Source: Sedimentisphaerales bacterium (lineage in GTDB: Bacteria > Planctomycetota > Phycisphaerae > Sedimentisphaerales > Anaerobacaceae). From it: a DNA stretch of 64,000 nucleotides. The translations under genes and the position numbers were made by a program. The stretch lies in the NCBI GenBank assembly GCA_016932095.1, contig JAFGDN010000053.1, positions 1 to 64,000 on the forward strand. The letters are read 5' to 3'. This document shows positions 1 to 8,141 of this stretch, piece after piece (the first letter of the stretch is position 1; every line of letters starts with the position of its first letter). The notes beneath the pieces are model-generated. The model made no database searches. It saw only the letters and a list, made by a program, of their open reading frames with translations, and was not told where the DNA came from.

Positions 1-1199
1 AAGACCTGCATACTGACAGCAATAACCCTCCGTATCTCAATGGCGCTTTGACCTTCAACGGGACTTCAGATTATATAAACCTGGGCAACATCATAGGGAC
101 CGGTGCATACACGAAAGCCGCCTGGATTAGAAGAGACGACAGCGAGACTTACAACAACATTATTTCCTCCGGCGACCCTCAGTCGCACGCTTTCTATGCC
201 CCCACTAATACGCAATTCAAGCTGACGGCCTGGCACGCTCCTTATAGCGCACAATATATAGCCCAGGACCCCAACGGGCTTGCACCCAACGTCTGGTATT
301 TCGTCGCTGTCACCTATGACCCTAATGTTGATTCTGGAACGCTGGTTCTGTATAAGGACGGCGACAAGGTAGATGACGTCAATCACGTCCCGACGCTGGT
401 TTCAAGCCCGAATACATATATCGGCAGGTTCACAGACGGCACGAACGGTTACTGGATGAAGGGAGCAATTGATAACGCGATGGTATTCAACAGGGCGCTG
501 ACTGAAGAAGAAATAGCAAGTTTATATAACAAGGGTAAGGGAACAGAAGAGCTTTCCACCGCCGGCGGCCAGTGCCAGGTTTCCTACACGGCCAACGGCT
601 GGCACTTCGACGTAAATGAGAATTTTGAGGTCAAGGTCGATTATCACTACAGTGGTATAAGCGCCTCTTCCGGATGGATTGGTTTGAACGTCGGAGACGA
701 TTCCAATTCCGTTTCGATATCAGTCGGCTCAGACGGCAACCAGCCGTATTTCTACTACGAGGCCGTTGTCGAGGGCGACGTGGTATCTGAGCGTGAGCCG
801 AGGGCTTCAAACGACGGAACTTTGTATGTTTCGTTCGATTCGACCCTGAAGGAGTTCTACCTGAGCCATACCGGCTTCGGCAGCGAGTACGCATACACTG
901 CCTGGACTGACCCAAATCCAACGCAGAGCCAGTGGAGCCAGCCGGCTTATGTAATCGTGGGCGGCGGCTCATCAGGCGCCACTATTAATCCCGGCGAGGC
1001 GTATATTGACAATTTCGAGATGGCAAAGGCGGGTCTTATGAACTGGCCGCCCGCGACCGACCTCGATGAAAACGGCTATATCGAGCTATATGACCTTTCG
1101 GTAATATGCGAGAATTGGCTTGAAAATGGGCCTGGCGATATAGATAATAACGGGTATGTTGATTTTGTCGACCTGGCCGAACTTGGCCTGGCCTGGTAA
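1..1199 (+). CDS. Secreted LamG-type lectin/glucanase-fold protein with C-terminal dockerin-like domain (5' end missing)
   Basis: The reading frame is open from base 3 to the stop at 1199, so the gene starts left of the window; the TTG at 48 is an internal codon, not a start. The first ~170 visible residues form a LamG/concanavalin A-like domain (LTFNGTSDYINLG, then WYFVAVTYDP, YKDGDKVDD, MVFNRALTEEEI), typical of carbohydrate-binding beta-sandwiches. A second beta-rich module of about 150 residues follows (WIGLNVGDD, PYFYYEAVV, FYLSHTGFGS). The end is a dockerin-like pair of Ca-binding-type repeats (DLDENGYIELYDLSVICENW and GDIDNNGYVDFVDLAEL). The last ~200 residues closely match the end of the SGNH protein at 2331-3701, so whole modules are shared between these neighbours. 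It is probably an exported polysaccharide-binding or -degrading protein; the catalytic part, if any, lies upstream and cannot be seen. Confidence 0.85.
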   Translation, partial: DLHTDSNNPPYLNGALTFNGTSDYINLGNIIGTGAYTKAAWIRRDDSETYNNIISSGDPQSHAFYAPTNTQFKLTAWHAPYSAQYIAQDPNGLAPNVWYFVAVTYDPNVDSGTLVLYKDGDKVDDVNHVPTLVSSPNTYIGRFTDGTNGYWMKGAIDNAMVFNRALTEEEIASLYNKGKGTEELSTAGGQCQVSYTANGWHFDVNENFEVKVDYHYSGISASSGWIGLNVGDDSNSVSISVGSDGNQPYFYYEAVVEGDVVSEREPRASNDGTLYVSFDSTLKEFYLSHTGFGSEYAYTAWTDPNPTQSQWSQPAYVIVGGGSSGATINPGEAYIDNFEMAKAGLMNWPPATDLDENGYIELYDLSVICENWLENGPGDIDNNGYVDFVDLAELGLAW

Positions 1200-1225
1200 G
1201 TTTTAACGGCGTCTTTAAATATATC

Positions 1226-1266
1226 AGGATGGCCTGCGTAGAATCATAAAATGCGCAGGCCATCCT
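1226..1266 (+). terminator. Perfect 13-bp hairpin downstream of the LamG/dockerin gene
   Basis: The arms AGGATGGCCTGCG (1226-1238) and CGCAGGCCATCCT (1254-1266) are exact reverse complements around a 15-base loop. It begins 26 bases after the stop codon and ends 26 bases before the next start. No T tract follows, so it may be an attenuating or 3'-protecting hairpin and not a standard intrinsic terminator. Confidence 0.5.
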
Positions 1267-1292
1267 GTCGCTAAGGTGATTCATTAAGGATT

Positions 1293-2327
1293 ATGCAGGT
1301 AACCCGTGATTCATCATTTGATTCATTTAGAGGGATTGCAATAATCGCGGTCATAGCGACTCATTGCATATATCGTGTCGGCGACCCTGATAGCCCCGGT
1401 TTTCTTTATTATCGCCAACTGTTGAATTTCTGCGTACCGGTTTTCTTTTTTATGTCCGGATACTGGGCCTCAAAGGAGTCAATAGTCTCGCTGAACGGCT
1501 ATAAGGTATTCCTGACCAAGAAGTTTTTCAGGATTTGTGTCCCATATTTGTTCTGGTCGTTTCTATCACTCACAAGCCAGGCTTTGAAAAACCATAATTT
1601 CAGCGTGTCCGAGGCGGCGTTCAAACTTTTAACAGGCGGGGCAATTATGGGTTACTATTTTGTCATAGCGCTTGTGCAGCTTTATATTATGACCCCGTTC
1701 CTGCATTATATCAACCGCAGGTTGAACTGGTACGGGGTGATTCTGGTTTTAGGATTCAACCTGGTCGCCGTATTTGCCTTATATCTTTCGAGGTTGTTCC
1801 ACGTTATTCCTCATCTACCGATGGCGCTGCTGTTCTATTCCTGGATTATATATTACGAACTGGGATTATTTCTCGGGCCGCGTTTCAGCGAAATTCATGT
1901 CTCATCTATGGTTCGCGTCGCCGTTCTATTTGCCATACCGATTTGCCTGCTGATTTCTGTTTTCGAGGCATCGGTTCTGCTGCACCGGTACGGCAGGTCA
2001 GTTTTTATCGCTTTTCCGACGAAATATTCGTCCATGCTTTATGCTATAGTTGTGATTCTCGGATATATTTCCTGGAAAGAATATTTAACAAATTTACCGA
2101 GGCCGCTTGCGACGATAGGCCATTATTCTTTTGGGATATACCTGATTCATATGATTATTATGGGCTTGCTTCTTGAATTATTTCAGAATTTCGGCGTAAT
2201 CAGCCGGTTTCAGCCGATTTACCAGCTTGTGCTGGTGACGGCTACAACGGGCTTAAGCGCGGCGGTCATCCTTGCCGCCCGAAAGATACTGCCTGAACTA
2301 TTTTGTACCAAAATACTGGGGTTCTGA
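1293..2327 (+). CDS. Acyltransferase family 3 membrane protein (OafA/YrhL-like O-acyltransferase)
   Basis: The 344-residue product is an integral membrane protein with about ten hydrophobic segments. The N-terminal block SFDSFRGIAIIAVIATH is the family signature (the R and the H of the first helix are the conserved residues), and the PVFFFMSGYW block follows. Family 3 acyltransferases move acetyl or other acyl groups across the membrane onto sugars, lipids or peptidoglycan. The length is normal for a stand-alone member. The start is an ATG with AAGGA just before it. It lies 4 bases before an SGNH esterase and downstream of a LamG protein, so O-acylation of an exported polysaccharide, balanced by esterases, is a reasonable inference. 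The substrate cannot be told from the sequence. Confidence 0.85.
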   Translation: MQVTRDSSFDSFRGIAIIAVIATHCIYRVGDPDSPGFLYYRQLLNFCVPVFFFMSGYWASKESIVSLNGYKVFLTKKFFRICVPYLFWSFLSLTSQALKNHNFSVSEAAFKLLTGGAIMGYYFVIALVQLYIMTPFLHYINRRLNWYGVILVLGFNLVAVFALYLSRLFHVIPHLPMALLFYSWIIYYELGLFLGPRFSEIHVSSMVRVAVLFAIPICLLISVFEASVLLHRYGRSVFIAFPTKYSSMLYAIVVILGYISWKEYLTNLPRPLATIGHYSFGIYLIHMIIMGLLLELFQNFGVISRFQPIYQLVLVTATTGLSAAVILAARKILPELFCTKILGF

Positions 2328-2330
2328 GCT

Positions 2331-3701
2331 ATGAAGATACGATTATTAAGATTCATTATTCCGATAACAATGTTTTTTATTTCTTCGGCGGATGCTTCTG
2401 GCGTCTTCGCGAAGAAAATAATGCCTCTCGGCGATTCCATAACGAGGGGCGTGTCGGGTTCGGACTTCGACTGGGGCTATCGCAAACCTCTATATGACCT
2501 GCTCGCAAACGGGGGTTACAGTTTTGATTTTGTCGGTAGCACAGCTAACGGTGATTTCCCGGACCCAAATCATGAAGGGCATGACGGATGGCGGGCAGAC
2601 CAGATATTAACGTATATAGAGGTCTGGATGGCTACATATCAACCCGACGTAGTGCTGCTTCATATTGGGACCAATGACATTATACAGGGTAATCAGGATG
2701 CGAACGAAGTAAACGCCATTTTGAACGTCATTGATGATTACGAGGCCGCCAATAATAAGGTCGTAACTGTAATTGTCGCTCTCATAATTAACAGGGTTCC
2801 TTATAGTTCAGCGACGACGCAATATAATAATGACGTCGAGATTATGGCCTCGAATCGGGTCGCCGGCGGGGACGATATTATAGTCGTTGATATGGAAGTT
2901 GCCCTCGATTATTCGATCGATTTGGTGGCCGATGGCATTCATCCCAATGACACCGGTTATGCGAAGATGGCTGCTGTCTGGTATGATGCGTTGACTGATT
3001 TTCCGAGGGACTCTCTTGATGAGACAGACCAGCGGCTCGAGTTGAGAACACAGGGCGGGCTGCTTAGCTCTTTGGTTTTTTATACGTCCAATGGCTGGCG
3101 GCTCGGTGTTGCTGGGAATTTTGCAATAAAGATTGACTTCCACTATGGCAGTATAAGCGAGGAGGAGAGCTGGATTGGATTGAACGTCGGCGACGACGCC
3201 AATTACGTGTTGATATCCGCCGGCTCCGATGGCGGCCAGCCGTATTTCTACTATGAGGCCGTTGTCGACGGAATCGCCACATCCGCGCAGGAGCCCAGGG
3301 CAATCAATGACGGGACGCTCTATGTATCGTTTAACTCAACTATGAACGAGTTCTACCTGAGCCATACCGGCTTCGGCAGCACAAACGCATACGCCCCCTG
3401 GACTGCTCCTAATCCGAATCCGACGCAGGGGCAATGGTTAGAATCGGTTAAGGTATCCATCGGCGGCGGCTCCTCTGGCACGATTCTTGGGCCGGGCGAG
3501 GCGTATCTCGATAACTTCGAGGTGGCAGAAGCGATACTTTTGGATTGGCCTCCGGCCACGGATTTCGATAGAAATGGCTATATTGAGCTATATGACCTTT
3601 CGGTAATATGCGAGAACTGGCTCAAAAGCGGCCTGGGCGATATAGATAGCAGCGGCCAAATTGACTTGTTCGACCTGATTGAGCTGGCCTCGGCCTGGTA
3701 G
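2331..3701 (+). CDS. Secreted SGNH/GDSL-family esterase with shared beta-module and dockerin-like C-terminus
   Basis: An N-terminal hydrophobic signal (residues 4-24) is followed by an SGNH hydrolase domain with block I PLGDSITRG near residue 34 (nucleophile Ser), block III HIGTND near 113 and block V DGIHPND near 201 (catalytic Asp and His). This family commonly removes acetyl groups from polysaccharides. Residues ~235-395 are a beta-rich module and residues ~410-456 a dockerin-like pair; both closely match the end of the protein at 1-1199. The SGNH domain is a paralogue of the one at 3869-5578. The gene follows the acyltransferase by 3 bases and is probably co-transcribed with it. Product: exported esterase, substrate unknown. 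Confidence 0.85.
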   Translation: MKIRLLRFIIPITMFFISSADASGVFAKKIMPLGDSITRGVSGSDFDWGYRKPLYDLLANGGYSFDFVGSTANGDFPDPNHEGHDGWRADQILTYIEVWMATYQPDVVLLHIGTNDIIQGNQDANEVNAILNVIDDYEAANNKVVTVIVALIINRVPYSSATTQYNNDVEIMASNRVAGGDDIIVVDMEVALDYSIDLVADGIHPNDTGYAKMAAVWYDALTDFPRDSLDETDQRLELRTQGGLLSSLVFYTSNGWRLGVAGNFAIKIDFHYGSISEEESWIGLNVGDDANYVLISAGSDGGQPYFYYEAVVDGIATSAQEPRAINDGTLYVSFNSTMNEFYLSHTGFGSTNAYAPWTAPNPNPTQGQWLESVKVSIGGGSSGTILGPGEAYLDNFEVAEAILLDWPPATDFDRNGYIELYDLSVICENWLKSGLGDIDSSGQIDLFDLIELASAW

Positions 3702-3784
3702 ATTGCCCAGAATCTGGCCAAAAACAGCAATTTGCTCCCGCTATGCGCTTTCAAAAAATTTTTCAAAAAAATCCGAGAAATTTC

Positions 3785-3813
3785 TTGCATTTTATTTGTG
3801 AATCTTATATAAT
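3785..3813 (+). promoter_or_regulatory. Sigma-70-type promoter for the second SGNH esterase gene
   Basis: TTGCAT (3785-3790), a 17-base spacer and a perfect TATAAT (3808-3813) place transcription start near 3820, about 49 bases before the ATG at 3869. An A/T-rich run with TTTTTC and AAAAAA tracts precedes the -35 box. The gene is therefore probably transcribed separately from the 1293-3701 pair. Confidence 0.75.
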
Positions 3814-3868
3814 ATCCGCGCCTATTAAATAGGGGACTGAGTAATGAGAGAGAGGAGACAGTTTTTTT

Positions 3869-5578
3869 ATGAAGCGTCTGGCTGTCGCGGGCGGTGTTTC
3901 AGCCGTTTTGAAATATCGGGTGTTGCGGCTCATTCTTCTCACATTGATTGTGTCATTTCTTTCAGGGGATGTCCTGGCCGCCGAGGTTATACGCATAATG
4001 CCTTTAGGCGATTCAATAACGAGGGGTTGGTACGGCTCTGCATACTACTGGGGTTATCGAAAACCTTTATACGACCTGCTCACCAACGGCGGGTATAACT
4101 TTGATTTCGTCGGGTGCAAAGTCATCGGCAGCTTCCCTGACCCAAACCACGAGGGACGCGACGGCTGGCAGGCCAATGAGCTTCTCAACGGCCGGCCAAG
4201 CGCGCCGACCGAAGGCAAGATAGCGGACTGGCTGGTTGCAGACCAGCCCGACGTAATTTTGCTTCATATAGGCACTAATGATGTTACCTGGAACGATATC
4301 AACTTTAACGACGTCAATGAGATTCTCGACGTGATTGATGAATACGAGATTGGCAGCGGAAAGCACGTAACGGTTATTCTTGCCCTTATAATAAACAGGA
4401 GGATAGACAGCCCCGCGCTAAAACGTTCTCAGACGACGCAGTTTAACATTGACGTTTATAATATGGCGATGAATCGGATTGCCGGTGGAGATGATATTAT
4501 TATAGTGGATATGGAGAACGAGCTGGATTACTCCATCGGCGTCGATATGGCAGACGAAGTACATCCAAACGACGCCGGTTATACGAAAATGGCAGATGTT
4601 TGGTATGATGCTTTGGTTGATTACTTTAACGGAACTGTTTTTTCGATTTCCGGTTACGTCCTTGAGGCGGATGGCAACACGCCCGTTGAAGGTATATTAA
4701 TACAACCCGACTATAACGACATCAACGCTGTTACCGATGCCAACGGCTTCTACGAGATAATGGTTGATTACGGCTGGACTGACGTCGCATCAGCGCAAAA
4801 GGAAGGATTCATTTTTGAGCCGAATAGCTTGGCTTATAACGATGTCAACGAGGATTATACCGAGATGACGTATATGGCCGAGCTTATGACTTTTAAGATT
4901 TCCGGTTTTGTGCTCGAACAGAATGGTATTACGCCCATAAGCGGGGTTAACGTCTCCGCTGACAACGGCGGCGGGTACTGGACAGGTAAATACGGCGGTG
5001 GTTCAACAACAACGGATGCAGACGGCTTCTACGAGGTTGTGGTTGATTATAACTGGTCGGGTAATATAACAACCGACAAATATGCATACGCGTTTGAGCC
5101 GAACTGCAGGCAATATGAGAACGTCAAACAGGATTATATCTCAGGCCAGGATTATACGGGAAACGCCCTCGGCTTGAGGATTTCGGGCTACGTCAGAAAC
5201 GGGTGCGATAAGCCCATTAAAGGCGTGCTTGTGCAAGCCGACAACGGCGGCAGCGAGAATACGACCGATTTGGACGGCTACTACGAGGTCTGGGTCGATG
5301 AGGGCTGGTCGGGTGCAGTAATCCTAAGCAGGCCAAATTACGCCTTTGAACCGAATGGGACCAGTTATGTCAACGTTGTCGACGACCAACCGGAGCAAAA
5401 CTATATCGCCGATAATTTTTACGACCTCAACTGTGACGGTTTTCTTGACTGGGGCGACGTACACGTAATGGCCGAAAACTGGATGTTAACCGGCCCGGGA
5501 ATTCCAGGCGATTTTGTCGTCGATGAGCGTATCGACTTCCTGGATTTCGCTATGTTCGGTTTAGCCGAAGATGATTGA
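3869..5578 (+). CDS. Secreted SGNH esterase with three carboxypeptidase-regulatory-like repeats and dockerin-like end
   Basis: The 569-residue product has a long N-terminal region with a hydrophobic signal (residues ~17-37, ending LAAEV). An SGNH hydrolase domain follows: PLGDSITRG near 47, HIGTND near 134, DEVHPND near 230. Three repeats of about 85 residues come next, each with the pattern ISG-V...G-P--GV----D...T-DADGFYEV-VD-GW, which is the CarboxypepD_reg/CNA-B-like fold. The protein ends in a dockerin-like segment (LNCDGFLDWGDVHVMAENWM). The repeats probably act as a stalk that holds the catalytic domain away from the anchoring end. It is a paralogue of the esterase just upstream but swaps the beta module for the stalk repeats. 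Substrate unknown; an acylated exported polysaccharide is likely. Confidence 0.85.
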   Translation: MKRLAVAGGVSAVLKYRVLRLILLTLIVSFLSGDVLAAEVIRIMPLGDSITRGWYGSAYYWGYRKPLYDLLTNGGYNFDFVGCKVIGSFPDPNHEGRDGWQANELLNGRPSAPTEGKIADWLVADQPDVILLHIGTNDVTWNDINFNDVNEILDVIDEYEIGSGKHVTVILALIINRRIDSPALKRSQTTQFNIDVYNMAMNRIAGGDDIIIVDMENELDYSIGVDMADEVHPNDAGYTKMADVWYDALVDYFNGTVFSISGYVLEADGNTPVEGILIQPDYNDINAVTDANGFYEIMVDYGWTDVASAQKEGFIFEPNSLAYNDVNEDYTEMTYMAELMTFKISGFVLEQNGITPISGVNVSADNGGGYWTGKYGGGSTTTDADGFYEVVVDYNWSGNITTDKYAYAFEPNCRQYENVKQDYISGQDYTGNALGLRISGYVRNGCDKPIKGVLVQADNGGSENTTDLDGYYEVWVDEGWSGAVILSRPNYAFEPNGTSYVNVVDDQPEQNYIADNFYDLNCDGFLDWGDVHVMAENWMLTGPGIPGDFVVDERIDFLDFAMFGLAEDD

Positions 5579-5632
5579 TAATCACACCGGCCTTTTTTGC
5601 CCGCGAAGTGAGACGCGATATAGCAATCGTCG

Positions 5633-6409
5633 CTATGTTCCCTTGGGAACGATATAAATTTCCACGCGTCTGTTCTGCGGGTTGCCCTTTCTGCCAAGCT
5701 CATTGGGAACGATTGGCCTGAATTCCCCGAATCCGCGGACGCTTACTCTTTCGGGCACAATGCCGTTGGCCGTCATAACGTCCGATACCGATATCGCCCT
5801 GTGCGCCGAAAGATACCAGTTAGTGGGATGCTTCGCCTTTGTCTCGGGTTTTAAGATGGGCAGGTCGTCGGTATGACCCGCGATGATAATGTCGAATTCC
5901 TTTGCCTGATCGGTATTGAGTATTTTACAAAGCGCCTTGACCGCCTCGGCGGCACCGGGGGCTACTTCATCGCTTCCTTTCTCGAAAAGCAGGTCGCTCT
6001 TGAATTTAACTATACCTCTCGCGGCGTCGAAGCTCACCAGGTCGCTGCCCTTCGCCCACTCTTCGAGCATTGAGGTCAATTCCGCTGGAAGCTGCGTTGC
6101 GCCCAGTAACTGTTTTTGCATCGCCTCAATCAACGCCTTCTTTTTTGAGAGTTCTTCTTCGAGGGCGGCTATTTTCTGCTGAAGCGCGCTCATTTCGATA
6201 CCGCTTCTCCCGCCCATTGCCTCGAGCTGTCTTTTCAACTGGTCGAGCTGGAGGTTGGCCGCCTGGACCTCGCTTTCAAGCTGGGCTATTCGTCTTTGCT
6301 GCGTTTGGTTTTGCAGTTTTAGGTCCCTGATCTGAGCGGAGTCGCAGCCGGCGGTGATTAGAAACAGGCCACATACGATACTGGTTACTGTAATTGTCGC
6401 GAGTCGCAT
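5633..6409 (-). CDS. OmpA/MotB-domain lipoprotein with coiled coil
   Basis: The signal peptide ends in the lipobox LITAGC (Cys 22), so the product should be a lipoprotein. Residues ~28-100 form a coiled coil (LQNQTQQRRIAQLESEVQAA). The C-terminal ~110 residues are an OmpA-like peptidoglycan-binding domain: IIAGHTDDLPI, then LSAHRAISVSDVM, GFGEFRPIVPN and the terminal NRRVEIYI, with the Asp and Arg that bind diaminopimelate. The likely role is to tether an envelope layer to peptidoglycan. The start ATG has AAGGA 7 bases upstream. It is convergent with the esterase at 3869-5578 and appears to be transcribed alone. Length (258 aa) suits a LysM-less Pal/OmpA-type lipoprotein. Confidence 0.85.
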   Translation of the reverse strand: MRLATITVTSIVCGLFLITAGCDSAQIRDLKLQNQTQQRRIAQLESEVQAANLQLDQLKRQLEAMGGRSGIEMSALQQKIAALEEELSKKKALIEAMQKQLLGATQLPAELTSMLEEWAKGSDLVSFDAARGIVKFKSDLLFEKGSDEVAPGAAEAVKALCKILNTDQAKEFDIIIAGHTDDLPILKPETKAKHPTNWYLSAHRAISVSDVMTANGIVPERVSVRGFGEFRPIVPNELGRKGNPQNRRVEIYIVPKGT

Positions 6410-6744
6410 TTTTTCATCCTTTCAAGCGTGTCTGGCTTAAAATCCTTTTTAATCATTTATAAACCGCCTCGCCCGCGCGAGCCGGCTTGCGGTCATATTT
6501 TAATCATTCTCTTGAAGCGGTCAATAGAATCAATTTTAATATGCCAGTCAAGAGTAAAGTGGAAAATATTTGGCATAGAAAAGGAACATGGTATCCTCCT
6601 AATGATGATAAGATATATGACGGATAGATGCTTGAAAGAGGTAGAACGGATATGGCGTGTTCCGGGGGGTATCCCCGGAACTCGCGGCAAAATCGAAAAT
6701 ATCCTTGAAAAAATACGGCCCCCAGAGAACCATCTTGTTATCCC
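6410..6744. other. Intergenic region (335 bases) with a strong hairpin
   Basis: No convincing gene is present between the M24 peptidase and the OmpA-like gene. It holds a perfect 9-bp hairpin, GTTCCGGGG (6659-6667) and CCCCGGAAC (6673-6681) with a 5-base loop, downstream of the peptidase gene on the minus strand. A weaker TATGCCA/TGGCATA inverted pair lies near 6540-6577. The hairpin lacks a T tract. The rest shows no feature I can name. Confidence 0.5.
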
Positions 6745-7809
6745 TCATTCGAGGTTTTTTGGGATTTTGCTCAATAAAACGGGGCCTTTTTCTGTTACTA
6801 GGACGTCGTCTTCGATACGCACGCCGAGTTTGCCGGGCATATATACCCCCGGCTCGATTGTAATGACGTTGCCTGCCTGTAACGTTCCCTCAGTTTTAGG
6901 CGATAATGACGGCATTTCGTGGACTTCAAGACCCAGGCCGTGGCCTGTCCCGTGGCCGTAAACGGGCAATCCCGATTTCTTTATGACCGTTCTTGCCGCA
7001 GAATCGACTTTTGTGATTTCAACGCCGGCCTTGATTTCCTTCAAGGCCGCCGCCTGTGCTTTTTGGACCGCCTTGTAAACCCTGTAATATAAACGGCTTA
7101 TTTTGCCCGATGTGAAACACCGCGTAATATCGCAGCAATACCCATTGAATCGGACGCCGAAATCTATAAGCACGGTATCATTCTTTCTTAGTTTCCTGCT
7201 TGTTGGCCTATGATGAGGACGGGACGCGTTTGCTCCGAAGGCCGCTATCGTTTCAAATGCGTGTTGACCTCCTGACTTGCGAATTTCCAAATCCAGGATG
7301 CCCGCCAGCTCATTTTCCGTCATACCGTGCTTTATTTGTCGTCGCGTATTTTCAAACGCGCGTGCCGCTATTCTCGCCGCCTCACGAATCGCCGCTATCT
7401 CGCTTTCATCTTTCGTCCGCCGGACCGTTTCGACGATATTACCTATAGCTTTAAGCCGACCTGGCAGGCATTTTTTCAGTTGCTCAAACTCGGCTATAGA
7501 AGCTGATTTTTCAACTGCTATTCGCATCCCTCGCCGGTTTTGCAACATTTCGGCAATCGTTTTAACCATTCCCTTTTTGCGCACGATAATTCGGCATCGT
7601 TTACATTCCTGTCTTGCCTGCTCGCTATACCTGCTGTCGGTAACAAGCGATACGCCCTTGGGCATCACAATCGCCCAACTGTCTTCGCCCGAAAAGCCCG
7701 TTATATATGTAACATTTGCGGACTTTGTAACTATAAGGCAGTCCGCTTTGACCTGCGTCATACCGTCCCGTATTCGACTATGCCGGTTTTTTAATGTTTT
7801 TACGTCCAT
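6745..7809 (-). CDS. M24 family metallopeptidase (Xaa-Pro aminopeptidase / Xaa-Pro dipeptidase type)
   Basis: The 354-residue product has a creatinase-like N-terminal domain (residues ~1-130) and a pita-bread catalytic domain. The five metal ligands are visible in order: VLIDFG (Asp), YCCDITR (Asp), GHGTGHGLGLEVHEMP (His), ITIEPGVY (Glu) and RIEDDVLV (Glu). The protein cleaves X-Pro bonds of peptides in the cytoplasm, using two divalent metals. The size matches the short bacterial PepQ/YqhT-type enzymes and not the ~440-residue E. coli PepP. It is read alone, away from its neighbours. Substrate preference (dipeptide or longer) cannot be decided from the sequence. Confidence 0.9.
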   Translation of the reverse strand: MDVKTLKNRHSRIRDGMTQVKADCLIVTKSANVTYITGFSGEDSWAIVMPKGVSLVTDSRYSEQARQECKRCRIIVRKKGMVKTIAEMLQNRRGMRIAVEKSASIAEFEQLKKCLPGRLKAIGNIVETVRRTKDESEIAAIREAARIAARAFENTRRQIKHGMTENELAGILDLEIRKSGGQHAFETIAAFGANASRPHHRPTSRKLRKNDTVLIDFGVRFNGYCCDITRCFTSGKISRLYYRVYKAVQKAQAAALKEIKAGVEITKVDSAARTVIKKSGLPVYGHGTGHGLGLEVHEMPSLSPKTEGTLQAGNVITIEPGVYMPGKLGVRIEDDVLVTEKGPVLLSKIPKNLE

Positions 7810-7967
7810 TTATGCCGTTCTTTTTAACCTAAATTGGCCTCGATTAACACCCCCCGACCCGAAAAATAATATATTTTTTATCGCGGATTTGGCTTTGCCG
7901 GGCTTCTTTTATATATTTTTTATAGAAGTATGAAACGGCTGGGGGAAAGCCGGTGTAGAATATAGAA

Positions 7968-8060
7968 CGTATGCCCTGCCCGGACGCGGGCGGGGCATAC
8001 GGCAAATTTTGTAAACGCCTCATAGTGCAAAAAAGACGGTGTCGGCCGTCTTATTTTTTT
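7968..8060 (+). ncRNA. Candidate small RNA ending in an intrinsic terminator
   Basis: The 5' part is a 14-bp stem with one G-U pair (arms 7968-7981 and 7988-8001, loop GGACGC). A less structured linker of about 30 bases follows, and then AAGACGG (8033-8039) and CCGTCTT (8046-8052) form a hairpin followed by ATTTTTTT. A possible -10 box TAGAAT lies at 7956-7961, giving a start near 7968; no good -35 box is seen. The flanking protein genes diverge, so neither needs a terminator here, which argues for a transcript between them. The terminator would also work on the minus strand, so the orientation is not proved. It resembles no RNA family I recognise. Confidence 0.4.
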
Positions 8061-8065
8061 ATGCC

Positions 8066-8094
8066 TTGCCCGCGCGCCTCTCACCTATTAGAAT
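8066..8094 (+). promoter_or_regulatory. Promoter of the rhomboid protease gene
   Basis: TTGCCC (8066-8071), a 17-base spacer and TAGAAT (8089-8094) predict a start near 8101, about 40 bases before the ATG at 8142. Confidence 0.6.
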
Positions 8095-8141
8095 GTTACC
8101 GTTTGAATCTTTTTTAATCACTTAGGTGAGATAATTCCTTT

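Larger units (their letters stand above)
7810..8141. other. Divergent intergenic region with a candidate small RNA and the rhomboid promoter
   Basis: These 332 bases separate the minus-strand M24 gene from the plus-strand rhomboid gene. Contents: an A/T-rich stretch (7860-7930), a candidate small RNA (7968-8060) and a promoter (8066-8094). No protein-coding frame is convincing. Confidence 0.6.

Noticed and set aside
48-1199. Complete gene starting with TTG at 48
   Set aside because: The frame is open back to base 3 and upstream residues (NNPPYLNGALTFNG) continue a LamG domain, so the gene is cut by the window edge.
6428-6961. Plus-strand 177-residue frame between the OmpA-like and M24 genes
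   Set aside because: The second half is antisense to the M24 peptidase gene, there is no ribosome site or known domain, and the composition is not protein-like.
7968-8060. SRP, 6S or cobalamin riboswitch identity of the candidate RNA
   Set aside because: I looked for the conserved cores of these RNAs and they are absent; no known class was matched.
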